From positions 1 to 32,253 of the forward strand of contig NZ_JANFAK020000099.1 in NCBI RefSeq assembly GCF_024721315.2: a stretch of DNA of 32,253 nt. The letters are read 5' to 3'. This DNA is from Streptomyces sp. Isolate_45 (GTDB lineage: Bacteria; Actinomycetota; Actinomycetes; Streptomycetales; Streptomycetaceae). Positions 1-7,457 of this stretch are shown in pieces. Both the position numbers and the translations under genes were made by a program. Position 1 is the first letter of the stretch; every line of letters begins with the position of its first letter. Under the pieces are notes generated by a model. That model was not told where the DNA came from and searched no databases. It worked only from the letters and a program-made list of their open reading frames with translations.

Positions 1-48
1 TGTTGCTGTCGTACGAGGTCAGCAGGCGTCTTTCTCAAGGAGTGTGGA

Positions 49-162
49 GTGCCATCGGTCATCGTTGGGCGCACGGGAGCCGGGGCCGGTCGGCGCCGGG
101 GCGAGTCGGAGCCGGGGCCGGTCGGTGTCGGACAGGGGCGGGGCGGGCGGGGCGTCCCGTGA
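49..162 (+). CDS. Possible small ORF, 37 codons, unrecognised
   Basis: A GTG at 49 is preceded by AAGGAG at 37-42, six bases upstream, and reads 37 codons to a TGA at 160-162. The product is Gly/Arg-rich with no recognisable domain. Part of the reading frame is made of an 18-base direct repeat (76-93 and 108-125), which argues that coding may be accidental. The only positive evidence is the good ribosome binding site. The left window edge cuts off the context, so bases 1-187 may equally be a non-coding 3' region of a gene outside the window. Confidence 0.2.
   Translation: MPSVIVGRTGAGAGRRRGESEPGPVGVGQGRGGRGVP
76..125. repeat. 18-bp direct repeat, two copies
   Basis: GGAGCCGGGGCCGGTCGG occurs at 76-93 and again, identical, at 108-125, 32 bases apart. 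It lies in the region before the L,D-transpeptidase stop codon. No function is evident. Confidence 0.7.
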
Positions 163-187
163 CGACGTGCCCGGCTCGGCCGTGGGG

Positions 188-1003
188 TCAGAAGCCCGCC
201 GGGCCCATCGCGATGACCGGCTTCGCCGCCGGGTCGAGGGTCGTGAGGAGCGTCTGCATCGCGTCCTTCGGGATGCCGACGCAGCCCTGCGAAGGACCGT
301 CGTGATCCACGTGCAGCCAGATGTTGCCGCCCTTGCCCTCGCCGTCCGGCTTCGCCGGGTCCAGCGGGGACACGCCCTGCTTGCGGTTGAAGTCGATCGC
401 CACGACGTAGTCGAAGGAACCCGCCAGGGACTCGCCGTTCACGCCCCGGCCGGTGGCGACGAACGCGGCGTCCCGGTCGTACGGCAGCCGGGTGCCGGGC
501 GGGGCGGCGAGCAGGCCGCCCGCGTCGGTGAGGGAGAACACGCCCTGCGGGGACGTCAGGTCCCCGTACGCACGCTCGGTGGACCAGCCCTTGGCCCCGT
601 TGCGGCCCGCCCACTGCGCGGACCGCTTCCAGTCCTCACCGGGCGCGGCCCGCGTGTACAGGGCGACATCGGACTCCGAGGAGTCCTTGGCCCTACCGGT
701 CACCAGCACCAGCTGCCGGGAGTCCGCCGGGATCCTGGCACGCGTGTCCGCGCTGATGCCCGGCAGCCCCTGGAAGGGGTCGGTCCGCTGCACGGTGCGC
801 GCCGCCCGGTCGGCGGTCTGCGGGCGCGCGTCCGAGCGGGTCTGCGGCACCGGCGCGCCGGGAGGCTCGTGCAGCGCGTACAGCCAGCCGGCCCCGAAGA
901 CCAACAGTCCCAGGAACGCGGCAACGGTGACGGCCCGCTGCGGTCGACCTGCTGAGGACGAGCGCGGACGGGTACGGGAGCGGGCTCGGGCGTGCTTGCT
1001 CAT
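188..1003 (-). CDS. Membrane-anchored L,D-transpeptidase (YkuD family)
   Basis: The 271-residue protein has a basic N-terminus, one membrane segment at about residues 25-45 and an extracytoplasmic catalytic domain ending in the YkuD signature. His231 and His234 precede the nucleophile Cys241 in the run SQGCVGIPK. Enzymes of this family form 3-3 cross-links in peptidoglycan or attach proteins to it; the exact substrate here is inference. The ATG at 1003 has no Shine-Dalgarno sequence. Instead TACGGT lies seven bases upstream, suggesting a leaderless mRNA. It is transcribed in the same direction as the two-component genes upstream but appears to have its own promoter in the 26-base gap. Confidence 0.85.
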   Translation of the reverse strand: MSKHARARSRTRPRSSSAGRPQRAVTVAAFLGLLVFGAGWLYALHEPPGAPVPQTRSDARPQTADRAARTVQRTDPFQGLPGISADTRARIPADSRQLVLVTGRAKDSSESDVALYTRAAPGEDWKRSAQWAGRNGAKGWSTERAYGDLTSPQGVFSLTDAGGLLAAPPGTRLPYDRDAAFVATGRGVNGESLAGSFDYVVAIDFNRKQGVSPLDPAKPDGEGKGGNIWLHVDHDGPSQGCVGIPKDAMQTLLTTLDPAAKPVIAMGPAGF

Positions 1004-1010
1004 TGAACCG

Positions 1011-1016
1011 ACCGTA
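1011..1016 (-). promoter_or_regulatory. -10 box of leaderless L,D-transpeptidase mRNA
   Basis: On the minus strand TACGGT is followed by 7 bases and then the ATG at 1003. No Shine-Dalgarno sequence is present. This is the arrangement expected for a transcript starting at the start codon. Confidence 0.45.
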
Positions 1017-1029
1017 CATCAGGTGATCT

Positions 1030-2409
1030 TCAGTCCCGCCGAACGTCCGCCCTCCCGGGCCCAGGTGCCACCGGAAAGCGGACCCGTACCGTCAGCCCGC
1101 CGGCCGGCTCCGGATTGGCCTCCGCGAGCAGTTCCGCACCGTGCGCCCGCGCGATCGAGGCGACGATCGACAGGCCCAGGCCGGCGCCCTCACCAGCGGT
1201 GTGACGCCGTTCGGCCCGCCTGCGGAACGGCTCCAGCAGTCGCGGCACGTCCGCCGCCGCGATCTGCGGACCGGTGTTGGACACCGTCAACACCCCGTCG
1301 GCGGAGGTCGCCACGGACACCCGACCGCCCGCGCGGTTGTGACGTACGGCATTCGCGAGCAGGTTCCGCACCAGGTGCCCGAGCAGCGCCCCGTCGCCAC
1401 TGACGGTGAGCGGCGCGAGGTCCCGTACGACGGTCGGGGCGGCCGGAGCGGGCGGGGCGGGCGGGGCGGCGTCCGACACTTCCCCCGGCGCTTCCCCCGG
1501 CCCGGCGGTCGGCCTTGCGGTCGGTCCGGCTGACGGCCCGGCGGTCGGTCCGCCGCTCGGCCCGCCGCCCGTCGTGCGGTTCGGTCCGCCGGGCGGGAAG
1601 ACTGCGGCCAGTTCCGTCTCCGCCAGCGCCGCCAGGTCCACGGGCTCCGCCGACTCCAGGCCCTCCTCGGAAACCGCCAACAGCAGCAGCGACTCGATCA
1701 GGTGCTCACTGGAGTCGGCCACCGCGATGAGCCGCTCCCGGATCCGGGCCACCTTCTGCGGCCCCGGATCCCCCGCCAGCCCGATCTCGGCGGCGGCCCG
1801 CTGCACGGCGACCGGCGTGCGCAACTCGTGCGCCGCGTTCGCGGCGAACCGCCGCTGCGCCGTGACCAGGCCCTCCATCCGGTCGAGCATCCCGTCGAAC
1901 GTGTCCGCCAGCCGCTTCAACTCGCCCGGCGGGCCCTGGAGGGCGATCCGCTCGTGCAGGTTCGCCCCCGACAACCGGCGCGCCTTCTCGGTGATCACGC
2001 CGACCGGACGCAGCACACGGCCCGCCATCCACCAGGCCAACCACACCGACAGCACCGCGAACAGGGCCAGCGCGACGAGGGACACCACCGTCAGCTCGTG
2101 CAGCGCGGCCTGTTCGGCGGCGCGGGACACGTTCTTCGTCGCCGCCCACCGCGCGAGCTGCGCATCGGTCGGGGCGACGCCGGGCGGCAGTTTCTGGGCC
2201 GGTACGAAGGCCGTCTCGTCCGGGAGGGGATCCCCGGCGCGGACCGGTACCCCGGGCATCACGGTGGTGACGGCGCCGTTGACCCGCGAACCGAGCCCCT
2301 TGCGCAGCAGGACGTTGACCAGCGCGACCAGGCCGCCGCCCGCCAGGACCAGCAGGGTGCCGTAGAGCGCGGTGAGACGGGCGCGCTCGGAATGGAGCAC
2401 CGCTCTCAT
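1030..2409 (-). CDS. Two-component sensor histidine kinase
   Basis: The 459-residue protein has membrane segments at about 13-35 and 107-130 flanking a roughly 70-residue extracellular loop. A HAMP linker (131-180) follows, then a HisKA domain with the H-box HELRTP (phosphoacceptor His194) and an HATPase domain with N-box NLLANAVRHN (about 349-358) and G-box GAGLGLSIV. The ATG at 2409 overlaps the response-regulator stop codon (ATGA), indicating translational coupling and settling the start. An odd Pro/Gly/Ala/Thr-rich insert (about 274-326) separates HisKA from HATPase. The gene is divergent from the lipoprotein-ABC exporter operon, which is the likely output. The signal is unknown; cell-envelope stress or antimicrobial peptides are plausible by analogy only. 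Confidence 0.93.
   Translation of the reverse strand: MRAVLHSERARLTALYGTLLVLAGGGLVALVNVLLRKGLGSRVNGAVTTVMPGVPVRAGDPLPDETAFVPAQKLPPGVAPTDAQLARWAATKNVSRAAEQAALHELTVVSLVALALFAVLSVWLAWWMAGRVLRPVGVITEKARRLSGANLHERIALQGPPGELKRLADTFDGMLDRMEGLVTAQRRFAANAAHELRTPVAVQRAAAEIGLAGDPGPQKVARIRERLIAVADSSEHLIESLLLLAVSEEGLESAEPVDLAALAETELAAVFPPGGPNRTTGGGPSGGPTAGPSAGPTARPTAGPGEAPGEVSDAAPPAPPAPAAPTVVRDLAPLTVSGDGALLGHLVRNLLANAVRHNRAGGRVSVATSADGVLTVSNTGPQIAAADVPRLLEPFRRRAERRHTAGEGAGLGLSIVASIARAHGAELLAEANPEPAGGLTVRVRFPVAPGPGRADVRRD
1498..1560 (-). repeat. Short tandem repeat inside histidine kinase gene
   Basis: An imperfect repeat of about 12 bases encodes alternating GPTA/GPSA units (residues about 288-304) between the HisKA and ATPase domains. 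It looks like slippage-driven expansion of a linker that most relatives are expected to lack or vary in length. Confidence 0.6.
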
Positions 2410-3071
2410 CGCGGACCGGTGATCCGGTAGCCCGCGCCCGGGACCGTCTCGATCAGCGGCGGCTCGCCCAGCTTGGCGCGCAGCTTGCTGAGCGTGACCC
2501 GCACCGCGTTCGTGCTGTAGGCCGTGCCGTCCTCCCACACCCGCTCGATCAGGTCGTCGCTGCTCAGCACCGCGCCCTCGGCGCGGAGCAGCGCCTCCAG
2601 CACCGCGAACTCCTTGCGCGAGAGCGCCAGCCGGTGCCCGTCGCGGGTGGCCGAGCGGCGGGCCGTGTCCAGGGCGATCCCGGCCCGCTCCAGGACCGGC
2701 GGCAGCGCCGGCTGCGCGCGCCGGCCGAGCGCCAGGACGCGGGCGAGGAGCTCGTCGTAGGCGAACGGTTTGGTGAGGTAGTCGTCGGCGCCGAGGCCCA
2801 GACCCTCCACGCGGTCGCGGACGGTCCCGGAGGCGGTCAGCATCAGCACCCGCGTCAGCAGCCGCTCGCGCACCACCTGACGGCAGACCTCGTCGCCGTG
2901 CAGCCCGGGCAGGTCGCGGTCCAGGACGAGGACGTCGTAGTCCCCCAGCCGCAGGCGGCTCAGCGCCTCCAGGCCGTCGGCCGCCTCGTCGACGGCCAAC
3001 GCGTCACGGCGCAACCCCTCGGCGATCATCTCCCGCAGGAACGCCTCGTCCTCCACCACCAGAACTCGCAT
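2406..3071 (-). CDS. OmpR/PhoB-family response regulator
   Basis: The 221-residue protein has a receiver domain with acidic pocket Glu8-Asp9, phosphoacceptor Asp51 and conserved Lys101 (in TKPF). A C-terminal winged-helix DNA-binding domain follows, ending PGAGYRITGPR. The start is the ATG at 3071, where the receiver domain begins immediately (MRVLVVEDE); an AGAGGA-like ribosome site lies just upstream. It forms a coupled pair with the kinase gene. It probably controls the divergent exporter operon through the shared 90-base intergenic region, where a 7-bp inverted repeat (3097-3103/3130-3136) is a candidate operator. Confidence 0.93.
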   Translation of the reverse strand: MRVLVVEDEAFLREMIAEGLRRDALAVDEAADGLEALSRLRLGDYDVLVLDRDLPGLHGDEVCRQVVRERLLTRVLMLTASGTVRDRVEGLGLGADDYLTKPFAYDELLARVLALGRRAQPALPPVLERAGIALDTARRSATRDGHRLALSRKEFAVLEALLRAEGAVLSSDDLIERVWEDGTAYSTNAVRVTLSKLRAKLGEPPLIETVPGAGYRITGPR

Positions 3072-3096
3072 GGCGTCCTCTCTACAGGAGGAGAAC

Positions 3097-3136
3097 ATTT
3101 CGCCGTTGTAAGCGGACTGCGAGAGGGAAGCGAAAT
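3097..3136. promoter_or_regulatory. Inverted repeat in divergent promoter, candidate operator
   Basis: ATTTCGC at 3097-3103 and GCGAAAT at 3130-3136 are perfect inverted arms, 33 bases centre to centre (about three helical turns). They lie in the 90-base region between the response regulator and the exporter operon. Binding by the response regulator is inference. Confidence 0.35.
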
Positions 3137-3161
3137 CCCCCTTTCCCGCACGCTCGGGCCC

Positions 3162-3680
3162 ATGAAGCGATCCCTGACCATGACCACGGCCGCCGCGCTG
3201 ACCGGCCTGACCCTCTTCGTCACCGCCTGCACGAACGGCGGCACGTCCGGCGGGAGCGACGGCAAGGACGGCGACGGCAAGGGCAGCTCCGCGAGCGGCG
3301 GCGGCGGCGGCAAGACCAACGGCGGAGCCGACGCGGACGCGGCCGTGAAGATGCGCCAGTGCCTGCGCGAGCACGGGATGGACGCGCCCGACCCGGAGCC
3401 CGGCCAGAACCCGAACGGCATGACCGTCGGCGGCGGCGCGGACCCGCAGAAGATGGAAGAGGCCATGAAGGCCTGCGGGATGAGTGGCCCCGGCGCCGGC
3501 AAGGAGCCCACGCAGGAGGAGAAGGACAAGGAACTGCGCTGGGTCCAGTGCATGCGCAAGAACGGGGTGGACCTCAAGGACCCCGAGTACATGTCCGGCG
3601 GCATGAAGACGGGCATCGAGATCCCCAAGGGACAGGAGAAGGCCTTCGAGGAGGCCCAGAAGAAGTGCGAAGCGGCCTGA
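3162..3680 (+). CDS. Lipoprotein with internal Cys-repeat, exporter-associated
   Basis: The 172-residue protein starts with a lipoprotein signal (lipobox VTAC, lipidated Cys21), then a Gly/Ser/Lys-rich linker. The mature part contains an internal duplication: QCLREHGMDAPDPE and QCMRKNGVDLKDPE, each followed by a second Cys (KACGM, KKCEA). This suggests a twofold fold with paired cysteines. No enzyme family was recognised. It is the first gene of the overlapping operon with the adaptor and MacB-like transporter, so it probably helps the exporter or senses its substrate at the outer face of the membrane. The ATG at 3162 has no clear ribosome binding site; the chosen start gives a proper signal peptide. 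Confidence 0.8.
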   Translation: MKRSLTMTTAAALTGLTLFVTACTNGGTSGGSDGKDGDGKGSSASGGGGGKTNGGADADAAVKMRQCLREHGMDAPDPEPGQNPNGMTVGGGADPQKMEEAMKACGMSGPGAGKEPTQEEKDKELRWVQCMRKNGVDLKDPEYMSGGMKTGIEIPKGQEKAFEEAQKKCEAA

Positions 3681-4786
3681 TGGCCCGGCGCGGCACGTGG
3701 CTTATGGGGACCCTGGCGGTCGCCCTCGCCGTCTCGGGCGGCGGGTACGCCGTCCTCGCCCAGCCCCCTCGGGACGGCGAACGGCAAGAACGCGCCGACG
3801 GCCTCCCCCCGGCCACCGCACCGGTGCAGCGCGGCGACCTCAGCGCGGGTCTCCAGGTGGAGGGCACCCTCGGCTACGCACAGGAACGCAAGCTGAGCGC
3901 GCCGGGGCCCGGTGTCCTCACCTGGACCGCCCCCGAGGGTTCGGCGGTCGAGCGGGACGCGAGGCTGTACGAGATCAACGGGAAACCGGTACGGCTGATG
4001 TACGGGTCGACGCCCATGTACCGACCGCTGAAGGCGGGCGACAGGGGCGAGGACGTCAAACAGCTGAAGCGGAACCTGATCGCCCTCGGGTACGGAACCG
4101 GTCTCGACGCCACGGACGCCACCTTCACCACGGGCACGACGGCTGCGGTGAAGCGCTGGCAGAAGGCCCACAAGGGGCAGGAGACCGGTGAGGTCGCGAA
4201 GGAGGACATCGCCTTCGCGACCGGCCCCCAGCGAATCAAGCGGAACGACTCGGCCGTCGGCGACGAACCCGGACCGGGCAAGCCGGTGCTCACCGTGACC
4301 GGGACCGAGCGGATCGCCCGCCTGCAACTGGAGGCGGCGAAGGCGGAAGCGGCGCGGACCGGCGACAAGGTGACCGTACGGCTGCCCGGAGGCGCCAGTG
4401 CCGCCGGGAAGATCGACTCCGTCGGCGGCACGGCCGGCACGGACGACCCGAACGGCGGCGCGGGCTCCGGGGGCGGTGCTGGGGGCGGTGGCGACAAGAA
4501 GCCCAAGGTCGAGGTGAACGTCGTCTTCGACAACCCCGGCGACGTCAAGGGCCCCGACCAGTCCCCCGTCTCGGTGCGACTCACCGGCGAGACCCGCAAG
4601 GGCGTCCTGTCCGTACCGGTCAACGCCCTGCTGGCCCTGCCCGGCGGAGGCTTCGGCGTCCAGGTCGTCGAGAACGGCCGGACCCGCGACGTCAAGGTCG
4701 AGCTCGGCATGTTCGGCAACGGCCGCGTCGAGGTGACCGGCGACGCCCTCAAGGAGGGCACGCAGGTGGGGGTGCCGAAGCTGTGA
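3680..4786 (+). CDS. Peptidoglycan-binding efflux adaptor (MacA/HlyD-like)
   Basis: The 368-residue protein begins at an ATG whose A is the last base of the lipoprotein stop codon (TGATG), so the two are coupled. It has an N-terminal membrane anchor (about 7-27). A PG_binding_1 domain follows (about 115-165, LKAGDRGEDVKQLKRNL through VKRWQKAH), inside a HlyD/MacA-type beta-barrel and lipoyl-like body. A Gly-rich insert (GGAGSGGGAGGGGDKK) lies in the loop region. Such proteins occur in Gram-positive actinomycetes beside MacB-type transporters and probably link the permease to the cell wall. The C-terminal part (VPVNALLALPGGGFGVQVV) is typical of adaptor membrane-proximal domains. Confidence 0.85.
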   Translation: MARRGTWLMGTLAVALAVSGGGYAVLAQPPRDGERQERADGLPPATAPVQRGDLSAGLQVEGTLGYAQERKLSAPGPGVLTWTAPEGSAVERDARLYEINGKPVRLMYGSTPMYRPLKAGDRGEDVKQLKRNLIALGYGTGLDATDATFTTGTTAAVKRWQKAHKGQETGEVAKEDIAFATGPQRIKRNDSAVGDEPGPGKPVLTVTGTERIARLQLEAAKAEAARTGDKVTVRLPGGASAAGKIDSVGGTAGTDDPNGGAGSGGGAGGGGDKKPKVEVNVVFDNPGDVKGPDQSPVSVRLTGETRKGVLSVPVNALLALPGGGFGVQVVENGRTRDVKVELGMFGNGRVEVTGDALKEGTQVGVPKL

Positions 4787-5619
4787 ACCGGCACGCACCC
4801 GAGCCGGGGCCCGCACCCGAGCCGGGGCCCGCACCCGAGCCGGGGCCCGCACCCGAGCGACCGACGGGGCCCGTACCCGAGCCCGTGACGGAGCACACGA
4901 CCGCCCGGACCGCGGAACTCCACGCGCACCCCGTCGTCGAACTGGCCGGGGTGACCAAGGAGTACCCCGGCGGGGTCACCGCCCTGCGCGGCATCGATCT
5001 GACCGTCATGAACGGCGAACTCCTCGCCCTCGTCGGCCCGTCCGGCTCCGGCAAATCCACCCTGCTGCACATCGTCGGCACCCTGGACCGGCCCACCGCC
5101 GGCCGCGTCGCCATCGCCGGCCACGACGTCGCGGCCCTGTCCGACCGGGCCCTGTCGGCGCTGCGCTCGCGCCACGTCGGGTTCGTCTTCCAGTCCTTCC
5201 ACCTCGTACCGGGACTCAGCGCCCTCGCGAACGTCGCCGAGGGCCTGCTCTACTCCGGGCTCCCCCGCGCCGAACGCGGCCGCCGCGCGGCGGCCGCCCT
5301 GGAGCGGGTCGGCCTCGGCGACCGGACGGACCACCGGCCGCACGAACTGTCGGGCGGGCAGAAACAGCGCGTGGCCATCGCCCGGGCCGTGGCGGGCCGA
5401 CCCGACCTGCTGCTCGCCGACGAACCGACCGGCGCCCTGGACACGGCGTCCGGCCGGTCGGTGATGGAGCTGCTGCGCGAACTGAACGAGGACGGGGCCA
5501 CCATCGCCGTGATCACCCACGACAACGAGATCGCGGCGAGCCTGCCCCGCCAGGTCCGCATCCGCGACGGCGAGATCGTCGCCGACCTGTGGAACCCGTC
5601 CGGGACGGAGGCCGCCTGA
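4783..5619 (+). CDS. ABC transporter ATP-binding protein (MacB/LolD type)
   Basis: The 278-residue ATPase has Walker A GPSGSGKST (85-93), Q-loop Gln137, signature LSGGQ (189-193), Walker B LLLADEPTGALD (about 209-220) and switch His246. The GTG start overlaps the adaptor stop (GTGA). The N-terminus carries about 50 extra residues ahead of the ATPase core, largely a PEPGPA repeat encoded by three perfect 18-bp units (4801-4854). If translation began later the extension would be lost, but the 4-base overlap supports the upstream start. It powers the permease encoded next. Confidence 0.93.
   Translation: MNRHAPEPGPAPEPGPAPEPGPAPERPTGPVPEPVTEHTTARTAELHAHPVVELAGVTKEYPGGVTALRGIDLTVMNGELLALVGPSGSGKSTLLHIVGTLDRPTAGRVAIAGHDVAALSDRALSALRSRHVGFVFQSFHLVPGLSALANVAEGLLYSGLPRAERGRRAAAALERVGLGDRTDHRPHELSGGQKQRVAIARAVAGRPDLLLADEPTGALDTASGRSVMELLRELNEDGATIAVITHDNEIAASLPRQVRIRDGEIVADLWNPSGTEAA
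4801..4854 (+). repeat. Three perfect 18-bp tandem repeats in ABC ATPase 5' end
   Basis: GAGCCGGGGCCCGCACCC is repeated head to tail at 4801-4818, 4819-4836 and 4837-4854, followed by a degenerate partial unit. It encodes EPGPAP repeats ahead of the ATPase domain. The copies are identical, so the expansion is probably recent and length-variable between strains. Confidence 0.9.
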
Positions 5620-6845
5620 TGGGCTCCCGTACGAGAACCCGCGCGGCCCGGCGCGCACGGCTCACCCCGCCCCGACTCACCCCGCGCGACGTCCTGCACG
5701 CGGGCTCCGCGGGGCTGCGCTCGCGGCCCATGCGGGTGTTCCTGTCGGCCCTCGGCATCGCGATCGGCATCGCGACGATGATCGCGGTGGTCGGGATCTC
5801 CTCGTCCAGTCAGGCCAAGCTGCTGCGCGAACTCGACAAGCTGGGCACGAACATGCTCGTCGCGACCCCGGGCCAGGGCATGTTCACGGGACAGGACACC
5901 ACGCTCCCTCGGGACGCCCCCGCCATGATCGGCCGCATCGACGGCGTCGTGTCGGTCGGGACGACCGGCGACGTGGCCCAGTCCGTCCGCAGGTCGGAGA
6001 ACATCCCGGCCGGCGAAACGGGCGGCATCACGGTCAAGGCCGCCAAGGACGACCTGCTCGGCACCCTGCGGGCCCGCACGGGGCGCGGCGCCTGGCTGAA
6101 CGGCGCCACCGGCCGCTACCCGGCAGTCGTCCTCGGGCACGTCTCGGCCCAGCGACTGGGCATCACCGAGCCGGGACAGCAAGTCTTCATCGGCGGCCGC
6201 TACTTCACGGTGACCGGCATCCTGGAACCGGTGCCGCTCGCCCCGGAGATCGAACGCTCGGCCCTGGTCGGCTGGACGGCGGCCGAGGAACTCCTCGGCT
6301 TCGACGGCAACCCGACGGCGGTGTACGAACGCTCGGCGGACGACCGGGTGGCGGAGGTCCGCGACCTCATCGCCCGGACGGCGAACCCGAAGACCCCCAG
6401 CGCGGTGTCGGTGACCGACCCGTCGGCCGCGCTCCAGGCGAAGGCCGCCACCGAGGGCGCCTTCAGCACCCTCCTCCTCGGGCTGGGCGGGATCGCCCTC
6501 CTGGTGGGTGGTGTCGGAGTCGCCAACACCATGATCATCTCGGTGTTGGAACGCCGCCACGAGATCGGCCTCCGCCGCTCGCTCGGCGCCACGAAGGGAC
6601 AGATCCGCATCCAGTTCGTCACCGAGTCACTGCTCCTGTCCGGCCTCGGGGGCCTGGCGGGCATCGCCCTCGGCGGAGCCGCCACGGCGGTCTACGCCCG
6701 GGCGGGCGACCTCCCCTGGGTAGTCCCCCTCTGGGCGGTCACGGGCGGCTTCGCGGCCACCCTGGCGATAGGCACCCTGGCCGGCCTCTACCCGGCGGTC
6801 CGCGCGGCCCGCCTCTCCCCAACGCTGGCGCTGCAGGCGGGGTAG
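5619..6845 (+). CDS. ABC transporter permease (MacB/FtsX family)
   Basis: The 408-residue permease starts at an ATG overlapping the ATPase stop (TGATG). It has an N-terminal membrane helix (about 40-62), a large extracytoplasmic MacB core domain, and three C-terminal helices of the FtsX type. These include the conserved region VGVANTMIISVLERRHEIGLRRSLGATKGQI, seen here in pieces around residues 300-335. With the adaptor and ATPase it makes a MacAB-like exporter or mechanotransmitter. Substrates of such actinomycete systems are usually unknown; antimicrobial peptides or cell-envelope lipids are guesses. It is the last gene of the operon and a strong hairpin follows at 6851-6906. Confidence 0.92.
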   Translation: MGSRTRTRAARRARLTPPRLTPRDVLHAGSAGLRSRPMRVFLSALGIAIGIATMIAVVGISSSSQAKLLRELDKLGTNMLVATPGQGMFTGQDTTLPRDAPAMIGRIDGVVSVGTTGDVAQSVRRSENIPAGETGGITVKAAKDDLLGTLRARTGRGAWLNGATGRYPAVVLGHVSAQRLGITEPGQQVFIGGRYFTVTGILEPVPLAPEIERSALVGWTAAEELLGFDGNPTAVYERSADDRVAEVRDLIARTANPKTPSAVSVTDPSAALQAKAATEGAFSTLLLGLGGIALLVGGVGVANTMIISVLERRHEIGLRRSLGATKGQIRIQFVTESLLLSGLGGLAGIALGGAATAVYARAGDLPWVVPLWAVTGGFAATLAIGTLAGLYPAVRAARLSPTLALQAG

Positions 6846-6850
6846 GGGGC

Positions 6851-6906
6851 GGGGGGTGTGGTGCTGGGCTGCCCCCGACCCCGCCCAGCCCCCACCACAC
6901 CCCCCA
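6851..6906 (+). terminator. Hairpin terminator after exporter operon
   Basis: Arms GGGGTGTGGTG with CTGGGC (6851-6869) pair with GCCCAG and CACCACACCCC (6883-6906) around a C-rich loop, six bases after the permease stop codon. There is no U tract, as is usual in streptomycetes. Confidence 0.6.
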
Positions 6907-6960
6907 CCCCAGACCCCGCCCACCCCCCAACCCCACCCCGCACGCCCCTCCCTCCTCCCG
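6900..6960 (-). other. G-quadruplex-capable tract upstream of Nudix gene
   Basis: The plus strand is almost pure C with A/G breaks, so the minus strand holds runs such as GGGGTGGGGTTGGGGGG followed by GTGGGCGGGG. These satisfy the G3+N1-7 pattern several times over. It sits between the operon terminator and the Nudix promoter. Confidence 0.5.
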
Positions 6961-6972
6961 GCCCCCCAGTCG

Positions 6973-6978
6973 TACGCT
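6973..6978 (+). promoter_or_regulatory. -10 box of leaderless Nudix mRNA
   Basis: TACGCT, then six bases, then the ATG at 6985. There is no Shine-Dalgarno sequence. Confidence 0.5.
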
Positions 6979-6984
6979 GAAGCG

Positions 6985-7425
6985 ATGAGAACTCCACGTC
7001 AGGCAGCTCGCATTGTGGTCCTCTCCCCGAGCGGATCGGTGTTCCTGTTCCGGGAGAACAACATCGAGGTCGGCATCCACTGGCTGCCGCCGGGCGGGGG
7101 GATCGATCCCGGCGAGACGCCCGAGGAGTGCGTGCGGCGCGAGTTGCGCGAAGAGACCGGGTGGACCGATCTGGAGCCGCAGCGGCTGCTGTGCACCTGG
7201 GAGCACGACTTCACCCACCAGGGCATTCCGGTCCGCCAGCACGAGTACATCTACGTCACCACCGGCCCGGCCCGCGAACCCGTCCTCGAAGCCCCCGACA
7301 TCCACTGGCAGTGGGTCTCCCGGGAGCGGCTCGCCGCCCTCGGCGAGCCGCTCTGGCCCCCGCGCCTGCCGGACCTGCTCTCCGGCCGGGACCTGAGGCC
7401 CGTTCACCTGGGCCTGTTGGCCTAG
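6985..7425 (+). CDS. Nudix hydrolase
   Basis: The 146-residue protein contains a complete Nudix box, starting GIDPGE and ending RELREETGW (about residues 38-59), that matches GX5EX7REUXEEXGU. All metal-binding glutamates are present. Family members hydrolyse nucleoside diphosphates linked to another moiety (sugar nucleotides, oxidised NTPs, ADP-ribose); the substrate cannot be deduced here. The start at 6985 gives the normal family length, and the TACGCT six bases upstream suggests leaderless expression. It stands alone, between the exporter terminator and a convergent HD-domain gene. Confidence 0.88.
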   Translation: MRTPRQAARIVVLSPSGSVFLFRENNIEVGIHWLPPGGGIDPGETPEECVRRELREETGWTDLEPQRLLCTWEHDFTHQGIPVRQHEYIYVTTGPAREPVLEAPDIHWQWVSRERLAALGEPLWPPRLPDLLSGRDLRPVHLGLLA

Positions 7426-7457
7426 GGGTTGTGCGGGCCGGTCGTGCGGTGGGGTGG

